From: Pseudoalteromonas fuliginea
GTDB taxonomy: Bacteria; Pseudomonadota; Gammaproteobacteria; Enterobacterales; Alteromonadaceae
Length of the DNA: 64,000 nucleotides
Direction of reading: 5' to 3'
Assembly: GCF_000690055.1 (NCBI RefSeq)
Contig: NZ_JJNZ01000017.1
Location: 96,526 to 160,525, forward strand
The notes beneath the pieces are model-generated. The model was not told the origin of the DNA. It saw only the letters and a program-made list of their open reading frames with translations, and ran no database searches. Made by a program: the position numbers and the translations under genes. Below, piece by piece: positions 1 through 9,525 of this stretch. Positions within the stretch are counted from its first letter, which is position 1. The number at the start of each line of letters is the position of its first letter.

Positions 1-546
1 TTCACCGTCTATACGGGCGCGAATATAACCTTGGCTAGATAGCTGTTCTAATAACTTAACATGCTCACCTTTACGCTCTTTTACTATTGGCGCAAGCAGC
101 ATTAATTTACTGCCCTCAGGTAGAGCCAAAACAGTATCTACCATTTGGCTCACTGTTTGCGCAGCAAGTGGTAAATCATGTGTAGGACATCGTGGTTCGC
201 CAACGCGGGCAAACATGAGTCGTAAGTAATCGTAAATTTCGGTAATAGTACCTACGGTTGAACGCGGGTTATGAGACGTTGACTTTTGCTCAATAGAAAT
301 GGCAGGAGAGAGGCCTTCAATGTGATCTACATCAGGCTTTTCCATAAGCGATAAAAATTGTCTTGCATACGCAGAGAGTGATTCAACATACCGGCGCTGC
401 CCTTCTGCATAAAGTGTATCAAATGCAAGTGATGACTTCCCCGAACCAGATAGGCCAGTAATAACTATTAATTTATCACGTGGGATGGTTAGGCTGATGT
501 CTTTTAAATTGTGCGTGCGGGCGCCTCGGACTTCAATGTTTTCCAT
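1..546 (-). CDS. uvrA: UvrA excinuclease subunit A, N-terminal part (cut by window edge)
   Basis: This is the first 182 codons of the ATPase that scans DNA for damage in UvrABC nucleotide excision repair. The reverse-strand translation begins [19 protein letters not shown] and contains the Walker A motif GLSGSGKSS at about residues 31-39, followed by the UvrA signature stretch [16 protein letters not shown] and the conserved SPAISIEQK. These are diagnostic of the UvrA N-terminus. The frame stays open to base 1, so the gene continues beyond the window. It is divergent from the downstream transporter, and the 162-bp gap must hold both promoters. I saw no convincing LexA box there. Confidence 0.97.
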   Translation of the reverse strand, partial: MENIEVRGARTHNLKDISLTIPRDKLIVITGLSGSGKSSLAFDTLYAEGQRRYVESLSAYARQFLSLMEKPDVDHIEGLSPAISIEQKSTSHNPRSTVGTITEIYDYLRLMFARVGEPRCPTHDLPLAAQTVSQMVDTVLALPEGSKLMLLAPIVKERKGEHVKLLEQLSSQGYIRARIDGE

Positions 547-708
547 GCTATCTCGTTTATTACCAAAATTATTTACTCAGTATCGCATAATACGAAGCAA
601 TATTAATCCTTGATCAATGAAAAATCCTTACTTATAGGCGATTAATTATTGCCAAGCTTATGGTAGAATCCCAACCTCAATTTTTCATAGAGTAAGATCA
701 CGCAGATA

Positions 709-2076
709 ATGACCGCATCTTCACTTAATTCACGAGAAAAACGCGCCGCTGTATCACTGGCGAGTGTGTTTGCATTTAGAATGCTCGGCTTGTTTATGCT
801 GATGCCTGTATTGGCTATTTATGGACAATCGCTTGAAGGTTTTTCGCCTATTTGGATTGGTTTTGCCATTGGTGCGTATGGTTTAACGCAAGCTGTATTA
901 CAAATACCTATGGGTCGATTATCCGATAAGATTGGTCGTAAAAAGGTTATTGTTGGTGGCTTAGTTGTATTTGCTATTGGCTCTGTAGTTGCGGCATTAG
1001 CGGACTCTATCCAAATGGTTACCGTAGGCCGCGCTCTACAAGGTATGGGCGCAATAGCCAGTGCGCTACTCGCGTTTGCTTCAGATTTAAGCCGCGATGA
1101 GCAACGACCAAAAGTAATGGCCGTTATTGGTATGAGCATAGGAATGAGCTTTGCCTTTGCTATGTTACTTGGACCAATTGTTGCAGCTTCGTGGGGTATT
1201 GCGGGTGTATTTTGGTTGACTGCTATTTTAGCTGTCTTTGGTATATTTATAGTGACCATGCTAGTGCCAAAGGCGGTAAATAAAGCACCCAAGGGCGATA
1301 CATTAGCAAGCTTTAGCGACATTAAAAAATTAATTAAACACCCTCAGTTAGCACGATTAAATGCAGGTGTATTGTTATTGCATTTAACGCTAACCACAAT
1401 TTTTGTGGTACTGCCGAGTCAATTAATTAAAGATGGTTTGGTTGCCGACCAGCATTGGTATTTATATATCCCAGTGTTGTTTTTAGCCTTTTTATTAATG
1501 GTACCAATAATGATTGTGGCCATTAAAAAAGAGAAAGAAAAACAAGCGTTCATTGGCTCAGTAGCCTTGTTAACTATTAGTATGTTAGCAATGTCGGTAT
1601 GGGTTAATAGTGTAGTAGGCATTGCTGTGTGTATGCTGCTTTATTTTGTGGCGTTTAACTTTTTAGAAGCCACTATGCCTGCGCTTGTATCGCGAATAGC
1701 ACCTGCAAGCCAAAAAGGTTCAGCAATGGGTGGCTACTCATCTAGTCAGTTTTTAGGCGCCTTTTTGGGCGGTATGTTAGGTGGCTATGTAGCACAAACT
1801 ACAACGACGCAAGCTGTGTTTGCGGCAGCGGCACTTGTTGGGTTAATATGGCTTATTATTGCGTGGAAAATGCAAGTCCCACCCAAAAGTAAAGTTATTA
1901 GTTTAATGACCAAATTAGATTCTGAAGAGCATGCTCAAACACTTGCTTCTCAGTTAGTTGCTTTACCAGGCGTAATAGAAGCAACTGTGGTTCGCGATGA
2001 AAGTCGCAGCTATTTAAAGATTAATGATAAAGAATTTGACCTAGACCAAGCGCGTAAAGTAGCTGGTTTAATCTAA
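709..2076 (+). CDS. MFS transporter, YajR-like, with C-terminal YAM domain
   Basis: A 455-residue major facilitator with about 12 hydrophobic helices. The motif-A loop [11 protein letters not shown] lies at about residues 69-79 between helices 2 and 3, as in proton-coupled efflux transporters. After the last helix (about residue 385) comes a soluble tail of about 65 residues ([18 protein letters not shown], then [11 protein letters not shown]), which fits the ferredoxin-like YAM domain that marks YajR. Length matches E. coli YajR (about 454). Substrate is unknown. The gene ends 20 bp before ssb and may be co-transcribed with it; uvrA / MFS / ssb is a familiar order in marine gammaproteobacteria. 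Confidence 0.85.
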   Translation: MTASSLNSREKRAAVSLASVFAFRMLGLFMLMPVLAIYGQSLEGFSPIWIGFAIGAYGLTQAVLQIPMGRLSDKIGRKKVIVGGLVVFAIGSVVAALADSIQMVTVGRALQGMGAIASALLAFASDLSRDEQRPKVMAVIGMSIGMSFAFAMLLGPIVAASWGIAGVFWLTAILAVFGIFIVTMLVPKAVNKAPKGDTLASFSDIKKLIKHPQLARLNAGVLLLHLTLTTIFVVLPSQLIKDGLVADQHWYLYIPVLFLAFLLMVPIMIVAIKKEKEKQAFIGSVALLTISMLAMSVWVNSVVGIAVCMLLYFVAFNFLEATMPALVSRIAPASQKGSAMGGYSSSQFLGAFLGGMLGGYVAQTTTTQAVFAAAALVGLIWLIIAWKMQVPPKSKVISLMTKLDSEEHAQTLASQLVALPGVIEATVVRDESRSYLKINDKEFDLDQARKVAGLI

Positions 2077-2096
2077 CATTTATAGGAGATGGTTTC

Positions 2097-2822
2097 ATGG
2101 CACGCGGTGTGAACAAAGTAATTTTGGTTGGTAATTTAGGGCAAGATCCTGAAGTTCGTTATATGCCTAACGGCAACGGTGTAGCAAATATTACCTTAGC
2201 AACTTCAGATAGCTATAAAGATAAAAACACTGGCCAAATGGTTGATAAAACTGAGTGGCACCGTGTTGTATTTTTTGGCAAGTTAGCTGAAATTGTTGGT
2301 GAATATTGTCGTAAAGGTTCACAAATTTATGTTGAAGGTAAGCTTCAAACACGTAAGTGGACCGATCAACAAGGCCAAGAAAAATACACTACAGAAATAG
2401 TTGTAGATGGCTTTACTGGTCAAATGCAAATGTTGGGCGCACGTGGTGGCGATCAACAAAGTGGTGGTTACCAAGGTAATCAGCCGCAAGGTGGGCAACA
2501 AGGTGGTGGTTACCAAGGTAATCAAGCGCAAAGTGCTCAACAAAGTGGTGGTTACGGTCAAAATAATCAAGGCCAAAATAACCAGCAACAAGGTGGTTAT
2601 GCTCCACAACAGCAAGCAGCACCTGCAGCGCAACCTCAGTCAGCGCCAGCACCACAACAAAATAACCAATACCAACAACCGCAAGGCGGCTTTGCACCAC
2701 AACAAAATAGTGCACCGCAGCAACAAGGTGGTTTCGCTCCTAAACCACAAAGTGCTCCGCAAGGTGGCGCATCAAACCCAATGGAACCAACCATTGATTT
2801 TGATGACGATATTCCGTTCTAG
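2097..2822 (+). CDS. ssb: Single-stranded DNA-binding protein
   Basis: The 241-residue SSB coats single-stranded DNA in replication, repair and recombination. Residues 1-110 are the OB fold, starting [19 protein letters not shown] and including the classic [15 protein letters not shown]. Residues about 115-225 are an unusually long Gly/Gln-rich linker with repeats of [10 protein letters not shown] and GGFAPQQN type. The protein ends in the acidic tip DDDIPF that binds partner proteins. A good Shine-Dalgarno (taggaga) precedes the ATG. The linker is longer than in E. coli SSB (178 aa in total) and its DNA is internally repetitive, so its length may vary between strains. Confidence 0.97.
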   Translation: MARGVNKVILVGNLGQDPEVRYMPNGNGVANITLATSDSYKDKNTGQMVDKTEWHRVVFFGKLAEIVGEYCRKGSQIYVEGKLQTRKWTDQQGQEKYTTEIVVDGFTGQMQMLGARGGDQQSGGYQGNQPQGGQQGGGYQGNQAQSAQQSGGYGQNNQGQNNQQQGGYAPQQQAAPAAQPQSAPAPQQNNQYQQPQGGFAPQQNSAPQQQGGFAPKPQSAPQGGASNPMEPTIDFDDDIPF

Positions 2823-2878
2823 CTTACGTATAATTTAAAAGTGTAAATATAAATCGCTTTTAATTAAAGTGTTAAACC

Positions 2879-2908
2879 AAACCCAGTGTAAAAACTGGGT
2901 TTTTTGTT
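2879..2908 (+). terminator. Rho-independent terminator of ssb
   Basis: AAACCCAGT (2879-2887) pairs with ACTGGGTTT (2894-2902) across a 6-nt loop, and a T-rich run follows. It lies 57 bp after the ssb stop. The rest of the gap to the next gene (about 2909-3190) is AT-rich with no gene or structure I can support. Confidence 0.9.
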
Positions 2909-3190
2909 TTTAAAAAGATGTAAAAATGACATGGTGTATCTATAAAACACTATGTCACTATTATCTAAACAATTAGCCACGTAACTGAAGCTAATGTTTA
3001 TATCAATATTATTAAAATATGACTCATTCTTGCGAGCTAAATAACTTATCTACTTTGTTTCTTCTCTGTTGTAGAAGTATTTGCCAATCGTATCAGTTGC
3101 TCATTTTATTTTATGTAATTTGTATTAGTTGATATATAAATGATTGCAATCTATCCTCTACAGACTTTTTTAAATGAAGCTATGGGAAAT

Positions 3191-5569
3191 ATGAAAACTC
3201 ATATCGTAACAGTATTTCTATTTTTTCAGCTTTTTAGTGCTAATTTGCATGCTCAAGTATCATCCGAGACTACGCAAGTTCTATTAATTAATTCTATAAA
3301 TCAAGATATGCCATGGCAGAAAAGTGTTGAGGTTGGATTACGTGCAGAATTAACTAGACAAGCTTTTGACTTTGATCTCTTTGTTGAAAATATGGATGTT
3401 GGTCGCTTTGATGAAGTACAGCAAAAAAAAGTGATGAAACTGTATTTACAGCAAAAGTATCAGAACAGAAAAATTGATATCATTGTTACTCAATCGGTAT
3501 CAGCTGCAGCGTTATTGACTGAATTTTATGGTTTTTTCCCAGATGTACCAAAAATATATCTAGAGCCAGGCGCTAATTTTACAGTACCTGAGAGTATCAA
3601 TACGGTTACAATAAATGCTAAATTAGACTACAAGCAGGCAACTCAAGATGCAGTTAATTTAATAAACCCAAAAGAGCTCATTGTTATTTTAGATACGACG
3701 AATGACATGGGGCGTAATTTTTATCAAAATCTTCTTCCGGTTATTGGTAATGATTTTCCTCATTTGAGGATAAAAAAATGGTTTGATGTGCCAACCGAGA
3801 CCTTAATAAATAAAATAAATAATGCCCCATCTGATGCCATTGTATTGTTTACTCCTATTTTTCGAAAGTATAAGGGGAAGCAGTTAAGTCCTTTTCAGTT
3901 TGTAAAATTACTAACAAGTGATAACCAAGCTCCTATTTTTAGTTATTGGCATGCGTTATTAGGTTCTGGTATTGTTGGCGGGTACTTATTATCGGGCGAA
4001 ACCATTGGTAATCGCATCGCAGAATCAATCATTTTTTTTAAGGAAAATAAAAGCTTAAAACCGATTGATGATGAAAAACTCAGTGCGCACTATTATGATT
4101 GGAGACAATTAAAAAAGTTTAAAATAGATCCTCAACGTTTACCCCAAGGGTCGATGCTTTCCTATTACGAACCTACCTATTTTGAAGAAAACAAAATGCT
4201 TATTTATAGCGCAATTATTATTATATTAACGCTAAGTAGTTTTTTAATGTTTTTTTTAATTTTGAATAGCAAACGCGTACAGCTGTTAAAAGAGTTAGAT
4301 AGCGAAAAATTAAAACTAGAATTTCGTGTTGAGCAACGAACCAAAGAGTTATTAACAGCAAAAGATGAAGCGGAGCATTTAGCTTTGGTTAAATCAGAGT
4401 TTTTGGCTAATATGAGTCATGAGATAAGAACCCCAATGAATGGAGTTATAGGCCTCACCAATATTTTACTTGAAAGTGAATTGCCACTAAAACAAAGGCA
4501 GTACCTAGATAAAATTAAATACTCTTCGGATCAATTGTTAATCGTGATAAACGATATCTTAGACTTTTCTAAAATTGAATCAGGAAATACTAACCTCGAA
4601 GAATTTCCTTTTTCGGTTAACGCTGTTGTAGATTACATAAAAACAACGTTTGAAAACCAAGCTCAGGACAAGGGCATTAAATTTATAGTTAATGTAGCGT
4701 CAAATGTTCCACCTGATTTAGTCGGAGATGTTGTTCGCATTAATCAAGTGCTATTAAATTTATGCTCTAATGCAATAAAGTTTACTTCACACGGGAAGGT
4801 GTCTGTTTGCATTCATGCAGAGCAAATACTGAACGATGATGAATCAATATTAATACACTTTATTGTTAAAGATTCAGGCATTGGTATCGCACCTCAAAAC
4901 GTATCTCACTTATTTGATGCATTTACGCAAGAAGATAGCTCTACGACCCGAAACTTTGGCGGCACAGGATTAGGTTTAACAATAAGTAGACGTTTGTGTA
5001 AGTTAATGGAAGGCGATATTTCTGTCGTAAGTACGCAACATTTAGGCAGTGAATTTACTGCATCAGTGAAAGTAAAAGTTAATAAGAAAATTGTTATTGC
5101 AGATTCTTTCAATTCAATTCAAACCAGTATTTTAGATTCAAAAAATTCAGCTAATCATCCATCTTTAATTGGTTTAAAGGTGTTAGTAGCCGAAGATAAC
5201 GAGATTAACAAATTAGTTATTACCGCAATGTTGGAGAAAAAAGGTGTGGTAATTCATTTAGTCGATAATGGGTTTGAATGTATTCAAGCCCATAAATCTC
5301 AACAATTCGACTTAATATTAATGGATATCCATATGCCAATTATGGATGGTATTGAAGCGAGTAAAATGATACGAAATGACAGCGATAAAACGATTGCCAA
5401 TATTCCAATCATCGCTTTAACAGCTAATGTTATGGAAAATGATATTGCATACTATTTATCCGTTGGCATGAATGCACATGTGGCCAAGCCGACCAAAGCA
5501 TCTGAGCTGTATCGTATTATTGATCAGTGTTTAAAAAGCAACTCAGATTATTTCGATAAAACACAGTAA
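3191..5569 (+). CDS. Hybrid sensor histidine kinase with periplasmic ABC-substrate-binding-like sensor and receiver domain
   Basis: An inner-membrane two-component sensor. I place the start at 3191 because [22 protein letters not shown] is a good signal peptide; an upstream in-frame ATG at 3140 would bury it (residue numbers below count from 3140). Residues about 40-330 look like the periplasmic ABC-transporter-substrate-binding-like domain seen in some sensors. A transmembrane helix lies at about 353-376, followed by a coiled coil, HisKA with the phospho-acceptor His427 in [14 protein letters not shown], an HATPase domain with DSGIGI and GGTGLGL motifs, and a receiver domain with acidic AEDNE and phospho-acceptor Asp729 in [13 protein letters not shown]. 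No response regulator with a DNA-binding domain is adjacent, so the output partner must be elsewhere. Confidence 0.88.
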   Translation: MKTHIVTVFLFFQLFSANLHAQVSSETTQVLLINSINQDMPWQKSVEVGLRAELTRQAFDFDLFVENMDVGRFDEVQQKKVMKLYLQQKYQNRKIDIIVTQSVSAAALLTEFYGFFPDVPKIYLEPGANFTVPESINTVTINAKLDYKQATQDAVNLINPKELIVILDTTNDMGRNFYQNLLPVIGNDFPHLRIKKWFDVPTETLINKINNAPSDAIVLFTPIFRKYKGKQLSPFQFVKLLTSDNQAPIFSYWHALLGSGIVGGYLLSGETIGNRIAESIIFFKENKSLKPIDDEKLSAHYYDWRQLKKFKIDPQRLPQGSMLSYYEPTYFEENKMLIYSAIIIILTLSSFLMFFLILNSKRVQLLKELDSEKLKLEFRVEQRTKELLTAKDEAEHLALVKSEFLANMSHEIRTPMNGVIGLTNILLESELPLKQRQYLDKIKYSSDQLLIVINDILDFSKIESGNTNLEEFPFSVNAVVDYIKTTFENQAQDKGIKFIVNVASNVPPDLVGDVVRINQVLLNLCSNAIKFTSHGKVSVCIHAEQILNDDESILIHFIVKDSGIGIAPQNVSHLFDAFTQEDSSTTRNFGGTGLGLTISRRLCKLMEGDISVVSTQHLGSEFTASVKVKVNKKIVIADSFNSIQTSILDSKNSANHPSLIGLKVLVAEDNEINKLVITAMLEKKGVVIHLVDNGFECIQAHKSQQFDLILMDIHMPIMDGIEASKMIRNDSDKTIANIPIIALTANVMENDIAYYLSVGMNAHVAKPTKASELYRIIDQCLKSNSDYFDKTQ

Positions 5570-5960
5570 TTAAAGAGATTTAAGGAATCTAAAAATATAT
5601 ATAGTCGTTTAATTTTGTTGACTTCAATTTAATATAAATTAAGTGTTTATGTCTTATTTTGTGATATTAAAATAGATCAAATTAGGCCCATAAATGCTGA
5701 GCATATGATAGCCGTAGCTGGCTAACGAAAATAAATTTAAGTACATTATGGTTCAATGTGTTAGTAAATTATTTAGTCACGATTCAGGTTAAATATACTG
5801 TTTGCCTGTCGGGATTATTGATCAATGCTCTATTTAGGAGATCTATAGAGAGTCAGTGGAATGATAATCATTGCTTTAGATCGCTTAAATTCATAATTCC
5901 TCGTTTATATAGAGCTTTTTTAAAATTAGTAATGAACATTTAAACTTGCTTTATTGACTT
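5570..5960. other. Gene-free AT-rich gap with a possible Fur-like site
   Basis: No convincing gene lies between the kinase and the CsrD-like gene; a short frame starting with GTG at 5758 lacks a ribosome-binding site and recognisable composition. The only notable site is the 13-bp palindromic core AATGATAATCATT at 5860-5872, which matches the centre of the Fur box but not its outer bases. It lies about 145 bp ahead of the next start codon. Confidence 0.5.
5860..5872. promoter_or_regulatory. Possible Fur box core
   Basis: AATGATAATCATT is identical to the central 13 bases of the 19-bp Fur consensus; the three flanking bases on each side do not match. It could place the downstream CsrD-like gene under iron control, but half-matched AT-rich palindromes are common, so this is weak. 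Confidence 0.3.
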
Positions 5961-6017
5961 GTGCTAATGGGGATCTTGAACAACACTTTAGTTATTAATT
6001 TAACGAGTGGGCAAGCT

Positions 6018-7700
6018 ATGCAAAAGGAAAGGTTCTGGATTTTTAATCAATTTAAAGTCATCTATTTTTCCCTGCTTGCATTAATAATTTTGGGTTTTAA
6101 TTTTATTTTGAATGATGCATTACATGAAAAAATACATCACTCAGGCCAGCTATTAGTTAAACAAGTTTTTGAACTTGAAATAACCCCCTCTTCAAATAAT
6201 AAGATACTTGCAGCCCTCGTAAAAAATGAAGGGTTTATGCTTAAGCCGAATTCATCTCTTACGCACTTTGGTCATATTATAAAGTTAGAGCTAGAGGTCT
6301 ATAACTATAAAACGCTGAGCTTAAATCTATACCACCCTCCTGTATGGATAATAGAAAGCTATTTATTTATATTGCTTAACTTGGTTATGTTTGGAGCTGC
6401 TAGCTGGTTTTATCGTTGGTGGAACACGTTACATGTCAACAATATTTCACGTTCGAAAAACTTACTCGCCAGCACAACTCCATCAGTTAAAGAGCACAAT
6501 ACACAGGTTGTTAAAGTATTAAAAAATTTCGAATTAAGCTCGCTGTACACAACAGCACCTGTATGTCACAGCTTGTTTGTACTGGTTCAATGTAATTGCC
6601 ATTTTGATAACAATATTGATAAAGAAGCCAGCTTTGAAGTGTTAATGGTGAAAAACTTTTCTGAATTGAGTTGTGTTTCAGTAAGGTTATTAAATTGCGG
6701 TAACTTAGCGATTACATTATCAGAGGTTCCTTTTTCAGAACTTGAACGATATGTACAACATTTACATAAAAGTATTTTTTTAGCATGCAGAAACTATCAA
6801 AAAAATATCACCAGAAAAGACATTAAAGTCGGTGCATGTGATTATCGGCTTAGAGCTGATCAAGCAACTGTTTATCAGCTTGCAAAAGCTGCTTTAGTTT
6901 TATCCCAACGTAGCTTGTTAAAGCATTGTCATCGATTACCTCTAAATCAAAGTCAAACACGAGTACTTTCTAGTAAACAAGTTATCGATAATATTAAAAA
7001 GAATAAGTTTATACTTTTTTTTCAGCCTCTATTCGAACTCTCAAGTGGCGATATTTTACAACATGAAGTATTGCTTAGAGTTAGGCACAGTAAGCATGGT
7101 TTGATTGCTGCTCGCTATTTTATCGATCAAACGTATAGCCGCCAAGATACTTTAATATTAGATAAAGGTGTTTTAATTCAAGTTAAAAAACTACTATTAG
7201 CAGAGCCTTCGCAATTAACCGTAAGTGTTAATTTATGTTCTGACAGCTGGATAAACAAAAAGTTTTGGAGCTGGTTTAGCGTTCAAATTAATGATTTTAA
7301 ACTGAGTAGTAAGTTACAATTTGAAATAAGTGAAGTCGAGTTTTTTAATCATCATGAGGCTTTAAAGGACGTATTTATAATAATGAAAAAAGGAGGCTCT
7401 CGAATTATCATCGATAATGTAAAGTGTAGTGAAAATTTAATGAAGTTAGCTGACCACCAAGAGGTGTGTGGGTTAAAGTTATCGTATGAGTTAGTACATC
7501 TAGTGGATGAAAAAACACAAAACCAAAATCAAATAAAAACAATTATAAGTATAAGTAATACATTAAACTTACCTGTGTTTGCGGTGGGTGTTGAAACTCA
7601 AAAAGAGCTATTAATGCTAACAAAATTAGGGGTAGCAGGGGCTCAAGGGTTTTATTTTTCAGAGCCGTTAGAGGAACTCACTCAGGCCGTATTTCATTAA
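6018..7700 (+). CDS. csrD: CsrD-like membrane protein with degenerate GGDEF and EAL domains
   Basis: In E. coli CsrD promotes RNase E decay of the CsrB/C sRNAs through catalytically dead GGDEF/EAL domains; that role is inferred here. I chose the ATG at 6018 (MQKERFWIFNQF) because a membrane helix follows at once; a GTG at 5961 is in frame. A second helix lies at about residues 110-130. The middle region is a badly decayed GGDEF domain. The C-terminal third is an EAL domain with most catalytic residues changed: EVLLR for EALLR, SEVEFF, IDNVKCS for DDFG, AVGVETQ for AEGVE. It therefore should not hydrolyse c-di-GMP. In enterics csrD lies directly beside mreB; here it is 4 kb upstream of mreB, which supports the assignment. 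Its 3' end overlaps the convergent neighbour by 4 bp. Confidence 0.6.
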   Translation: MQKERFWIFNQFKVIYFSLLALIILGFNFILNDALHEKIHHSGQLLVKQVFELEITPSSNNKILAALVKNEGFMLKPNSSLTHFGHIIKLELEVYNYKTLSLNLYHPPVWIIESYLFILLNLVMFGAASWFYRWWNTLHVNNISRSKNLLASTTPSVKEHNTQVVKVLKNFELSSLYTTAPVCHSLFVLVQCNCHFDNNIDKEASFEVLMVKNFSELSCVSVRLLNCGNLAITLSEVPFSELERYVQHLHKSIFLACRNYQKNITRKDIKVGACDYRLRADQATVYQLAKAALVLSQRSLLKHCHRLPLNQSQTRVLSSKQVIDNIKKNKFILFFQPLFELSSGDILQHEVLLRVRHSKHGLIAARYFIDQTYSRQDTLILDKGVLIQVKKLLLAEPSQLTVSVNLCSDSWINKKFWSWFSVQINDFKLSSKLQFEISEVEFFNHHEALKDVFIIMKKGGSRIIIDNVKCSENLMKLADHQEVCGLKLSYELVHLVDEKTQNQNQIKTIISISNTLNLPVFAVGVETQKELLMLTKLGVAGAQGFYFSEPLEELTQAVFH

Positions 7701-8605
7701 ATCAGATCTCTATACCTTAACCCGTTTAAACCTTGCATTCCTCCTGTATGTATCGCCATAATTTTACTACCTGTAGGGAAAAAATCTTTTTCAATTAATT
7801 GCCAAAGTGCATACATCATTTTACCACTATAAATTGGCTCCAAAGGAAGTTGATGTTCATCACTCATTTTTTGACAGAACTGCCATAGTTCGGGTGTGAA
7901 CTTACCATACCCTCCATCGTGAAAATCAGTGAGTAGTTGCCAATTATTTTGCTTATCGGCTTTATTACTTAATTTACCTACCTCTTTTTTTAAGTAATCT
8001 GCTTGTTTTAATACAGCAACCCCTATTATTTGGGTGGTTTCTTCACTGCCTTCAATTAGACCCGCTAATGTACCGCCACTACCTGTAGGACAAATTAGGT
8101 AGTCATGCTTAGGAAGGCTTTTTGCTAACTCAGTACAGCCCAATAGAGCAAAAGAGTTAGTACCACCTTCAGGAAGTATATAGGCATTAGGAAAGCGAGC
8201 TTGAAGTGACTTTAAGTAATCATCATCGTTTCGTCGTCGGTATTCAATACGATTAACAACGTGCAGCTTCATTCCGCATTGCTTTGCAAATTCAAGTGTG
8301 GGGTTATTACTGTCGAGCTCAGGGCCTCGTATAATTGCGTGCGTAGTTAAACCAAATTCTTTTCCGGCAGCAGCACAAGCATGAATATGATTTGAAAAGG
8401 CGCCTCCGAAAGTCAGTAATTCAGTTTTTCCAAGTTTCTGCATATTGGCTAGGTTATATTTTAATTTACGCCATTTATTACCACTTATTAATGGGTGTAT
8501 TAAGTCATCTCGTTGAATACTCACAGAGATATTTTTGTTTTTTAGAAGCTGAGAGTCTATTTTTTGAATATAATTATTTTCTTTTATTTTTAATTGCTTA
8601 GACAT
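7697..8605 (-). CDS. PLP-dependent 1-aminocyclopropane-1-carboxylate deaminase / D-cysteine desulfhydrase family protein
   Basis: A 302-residue fold-type II PLP enzyme. The cofactor lysine is Lys44 in SGNKWRKLKYNL, the substrate and phosphate-binding segment is FGGAFSNHIHACAAAG, and a Gly-rich phosphate loop TGSGGTLAGL lies at about residues 175-185. The family includes ACC deaminase and D-cysteine desulfhydrase (DcyD), which I cannot tell apart here; the more compact length (about 300 rather than 330-340) matches the marine YedO-type members usually annotated as cysteine desulfhydrases. It is convergent with the CsrD-like gene and overlaps it by 4 bp. Confidence 0.8.
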   Translation of the reverse strand: MSKQLKIKENNYIQKIDSQLLKNKNISVSIQRDDLIHPLISGNKWRKLKYNLANMQKLGKTELLTFGGAFSNHIHACAAAGKEFGLTTHAIIRGPELDSNNPTLEFAKQCGMKLHVVNRIEYRRRNDDDYLKSLQARFPNAYILPEGGTNSFALLGCTELAKSLPKHDYLICPTGSGGTLAGLIEGSEETTQIIGVAVLKQADYLKKEVGKLSNKADKQNNWQLLTDFHDGGYGKFTPELWQFCQKMSDEHQLPLEPIYSGKMMYALWQLIEKDFFPTGSKIMAIHTGGMQGLNGLRYRDLI

Positions 8606-8885
8606 TTTATCTTCTGTTTTTGTTTAGTGCATTGATAATAAATATATGATTAATCCGCAGCCTACTTAGGGTTAATCTATTATTTTAGAGTGCTACATTG
8701 TATTTTTAAAGGTGCACCATAGGCAAGTAATCTACACATGTAGCGTATCAATACATGGATGTAGAAATATCTTAGTTTATGCTTGGGCAATTAAGCATTA
8801 AAAACCTTATCGTGATTTTTATAAAGGTATATGAACGTTGGATAATAGATTTAAATATCATCATAGCTCTATGTTTTAAGGTCCA
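8606..8885. other. Gene-free stretch before MITE copy 1
   Basis: No reading frame with coding character is visible. It should hold the promoter of the reverse-strand PLP enzyme gene. I see no clear -35/-10 pair, hairpin or repeat. Confidence 0.5.
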
Positions 8886-9226
8886 AGGTCTATTTTCCTT
8901 TCGGGGTTGAATTTTCAGCAGCAGGTTTGGTTTTTAGGCAAGGCAGAGTCTATGTTATGTGGTTATACCAACCTGCTTATATAGGGTTTATTTAACGATA
9001 ATAAAATAGCGCATAAAACTATTCGATAAGCAGCATAAATGCCAACTGCGTTGTCCTTTGGGATCGTCTTAGGGGCAATTTATTTTTTATTTATTCTTAC
9101 ATGGACGTAAGTCATTAGAGTAACGCAGAAGCAGTTACTAAGCCTACGAGGTTACAAATTTCGCGCCGCGATTAAATAGCCCCTAGATAGAACAAGTTTG
9201 ATTCTTAAAAGATCAACAGGCTCTGG
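8886..9226 (+). repeat. MITE-like dispersed repeat, copy 1 (~341 bp)
   Basis: This stretch is plainly related to those at 36657-36973 and 61337-61604: shared blocks include ggtttggtttttaggcaagg, agcagcataaatgcc, cctttggg, and the end block cccctagatagaacaag. It retains the ~50-bp internal segment around tacatggacgtaag that copy 4 has lost. The terminal inverted repeats are degraded: the right end gatcaacaggct still resembles the intact TIR, while the left end is hard to place to the base. It codes for nothing I can recognise. From 9227 to the next start at 9526 no gene is seen. Confidence 0.75.
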
Positions 9227-9525
9227 TAAGTCCCTTACCTAGAGTTCAGGTTAGGTCGCGTTATTTATAAAGTCATATTTTTAAATGCAATACAAAAGTC
9301 TTGTTAATACTGAAAAGACGGGAAGTGAACTTGTGGCTATTTTATAATTTTGCCGCTTAAAGGGAAATGATCGGGTTATTTACTGGCGTGGTACACGTGA
9401 ATAGTTGTAAACTCAGATAATAATTGAACAAAGCTTGTATTTTGTGCTGCAAGTACATAGCATAAGGCTTTAATTATAAAAAATAATAACGACCAAATAA
9501 TTGCCGCTTTTTGGGACTGGAATAT

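Noticed and set aside
547..708. LexA (SOS) box between uvrA and the transporter
   Set aside because: No CTGT-N8-ACAG site could be found, although uvrA is often SOS-controlled.
2407..2838. Alternative forward and reverse frames over the ssb tail
   Set aside because: They are shadows of the low-complexity Gln/Gly-rich linker of SSB.
5758..5943. 61-codon frame before the CsrD-like gene
   Set aside because: GTG start without ribosome-binding site, no coding character, and it spans the possible Fur-like core.
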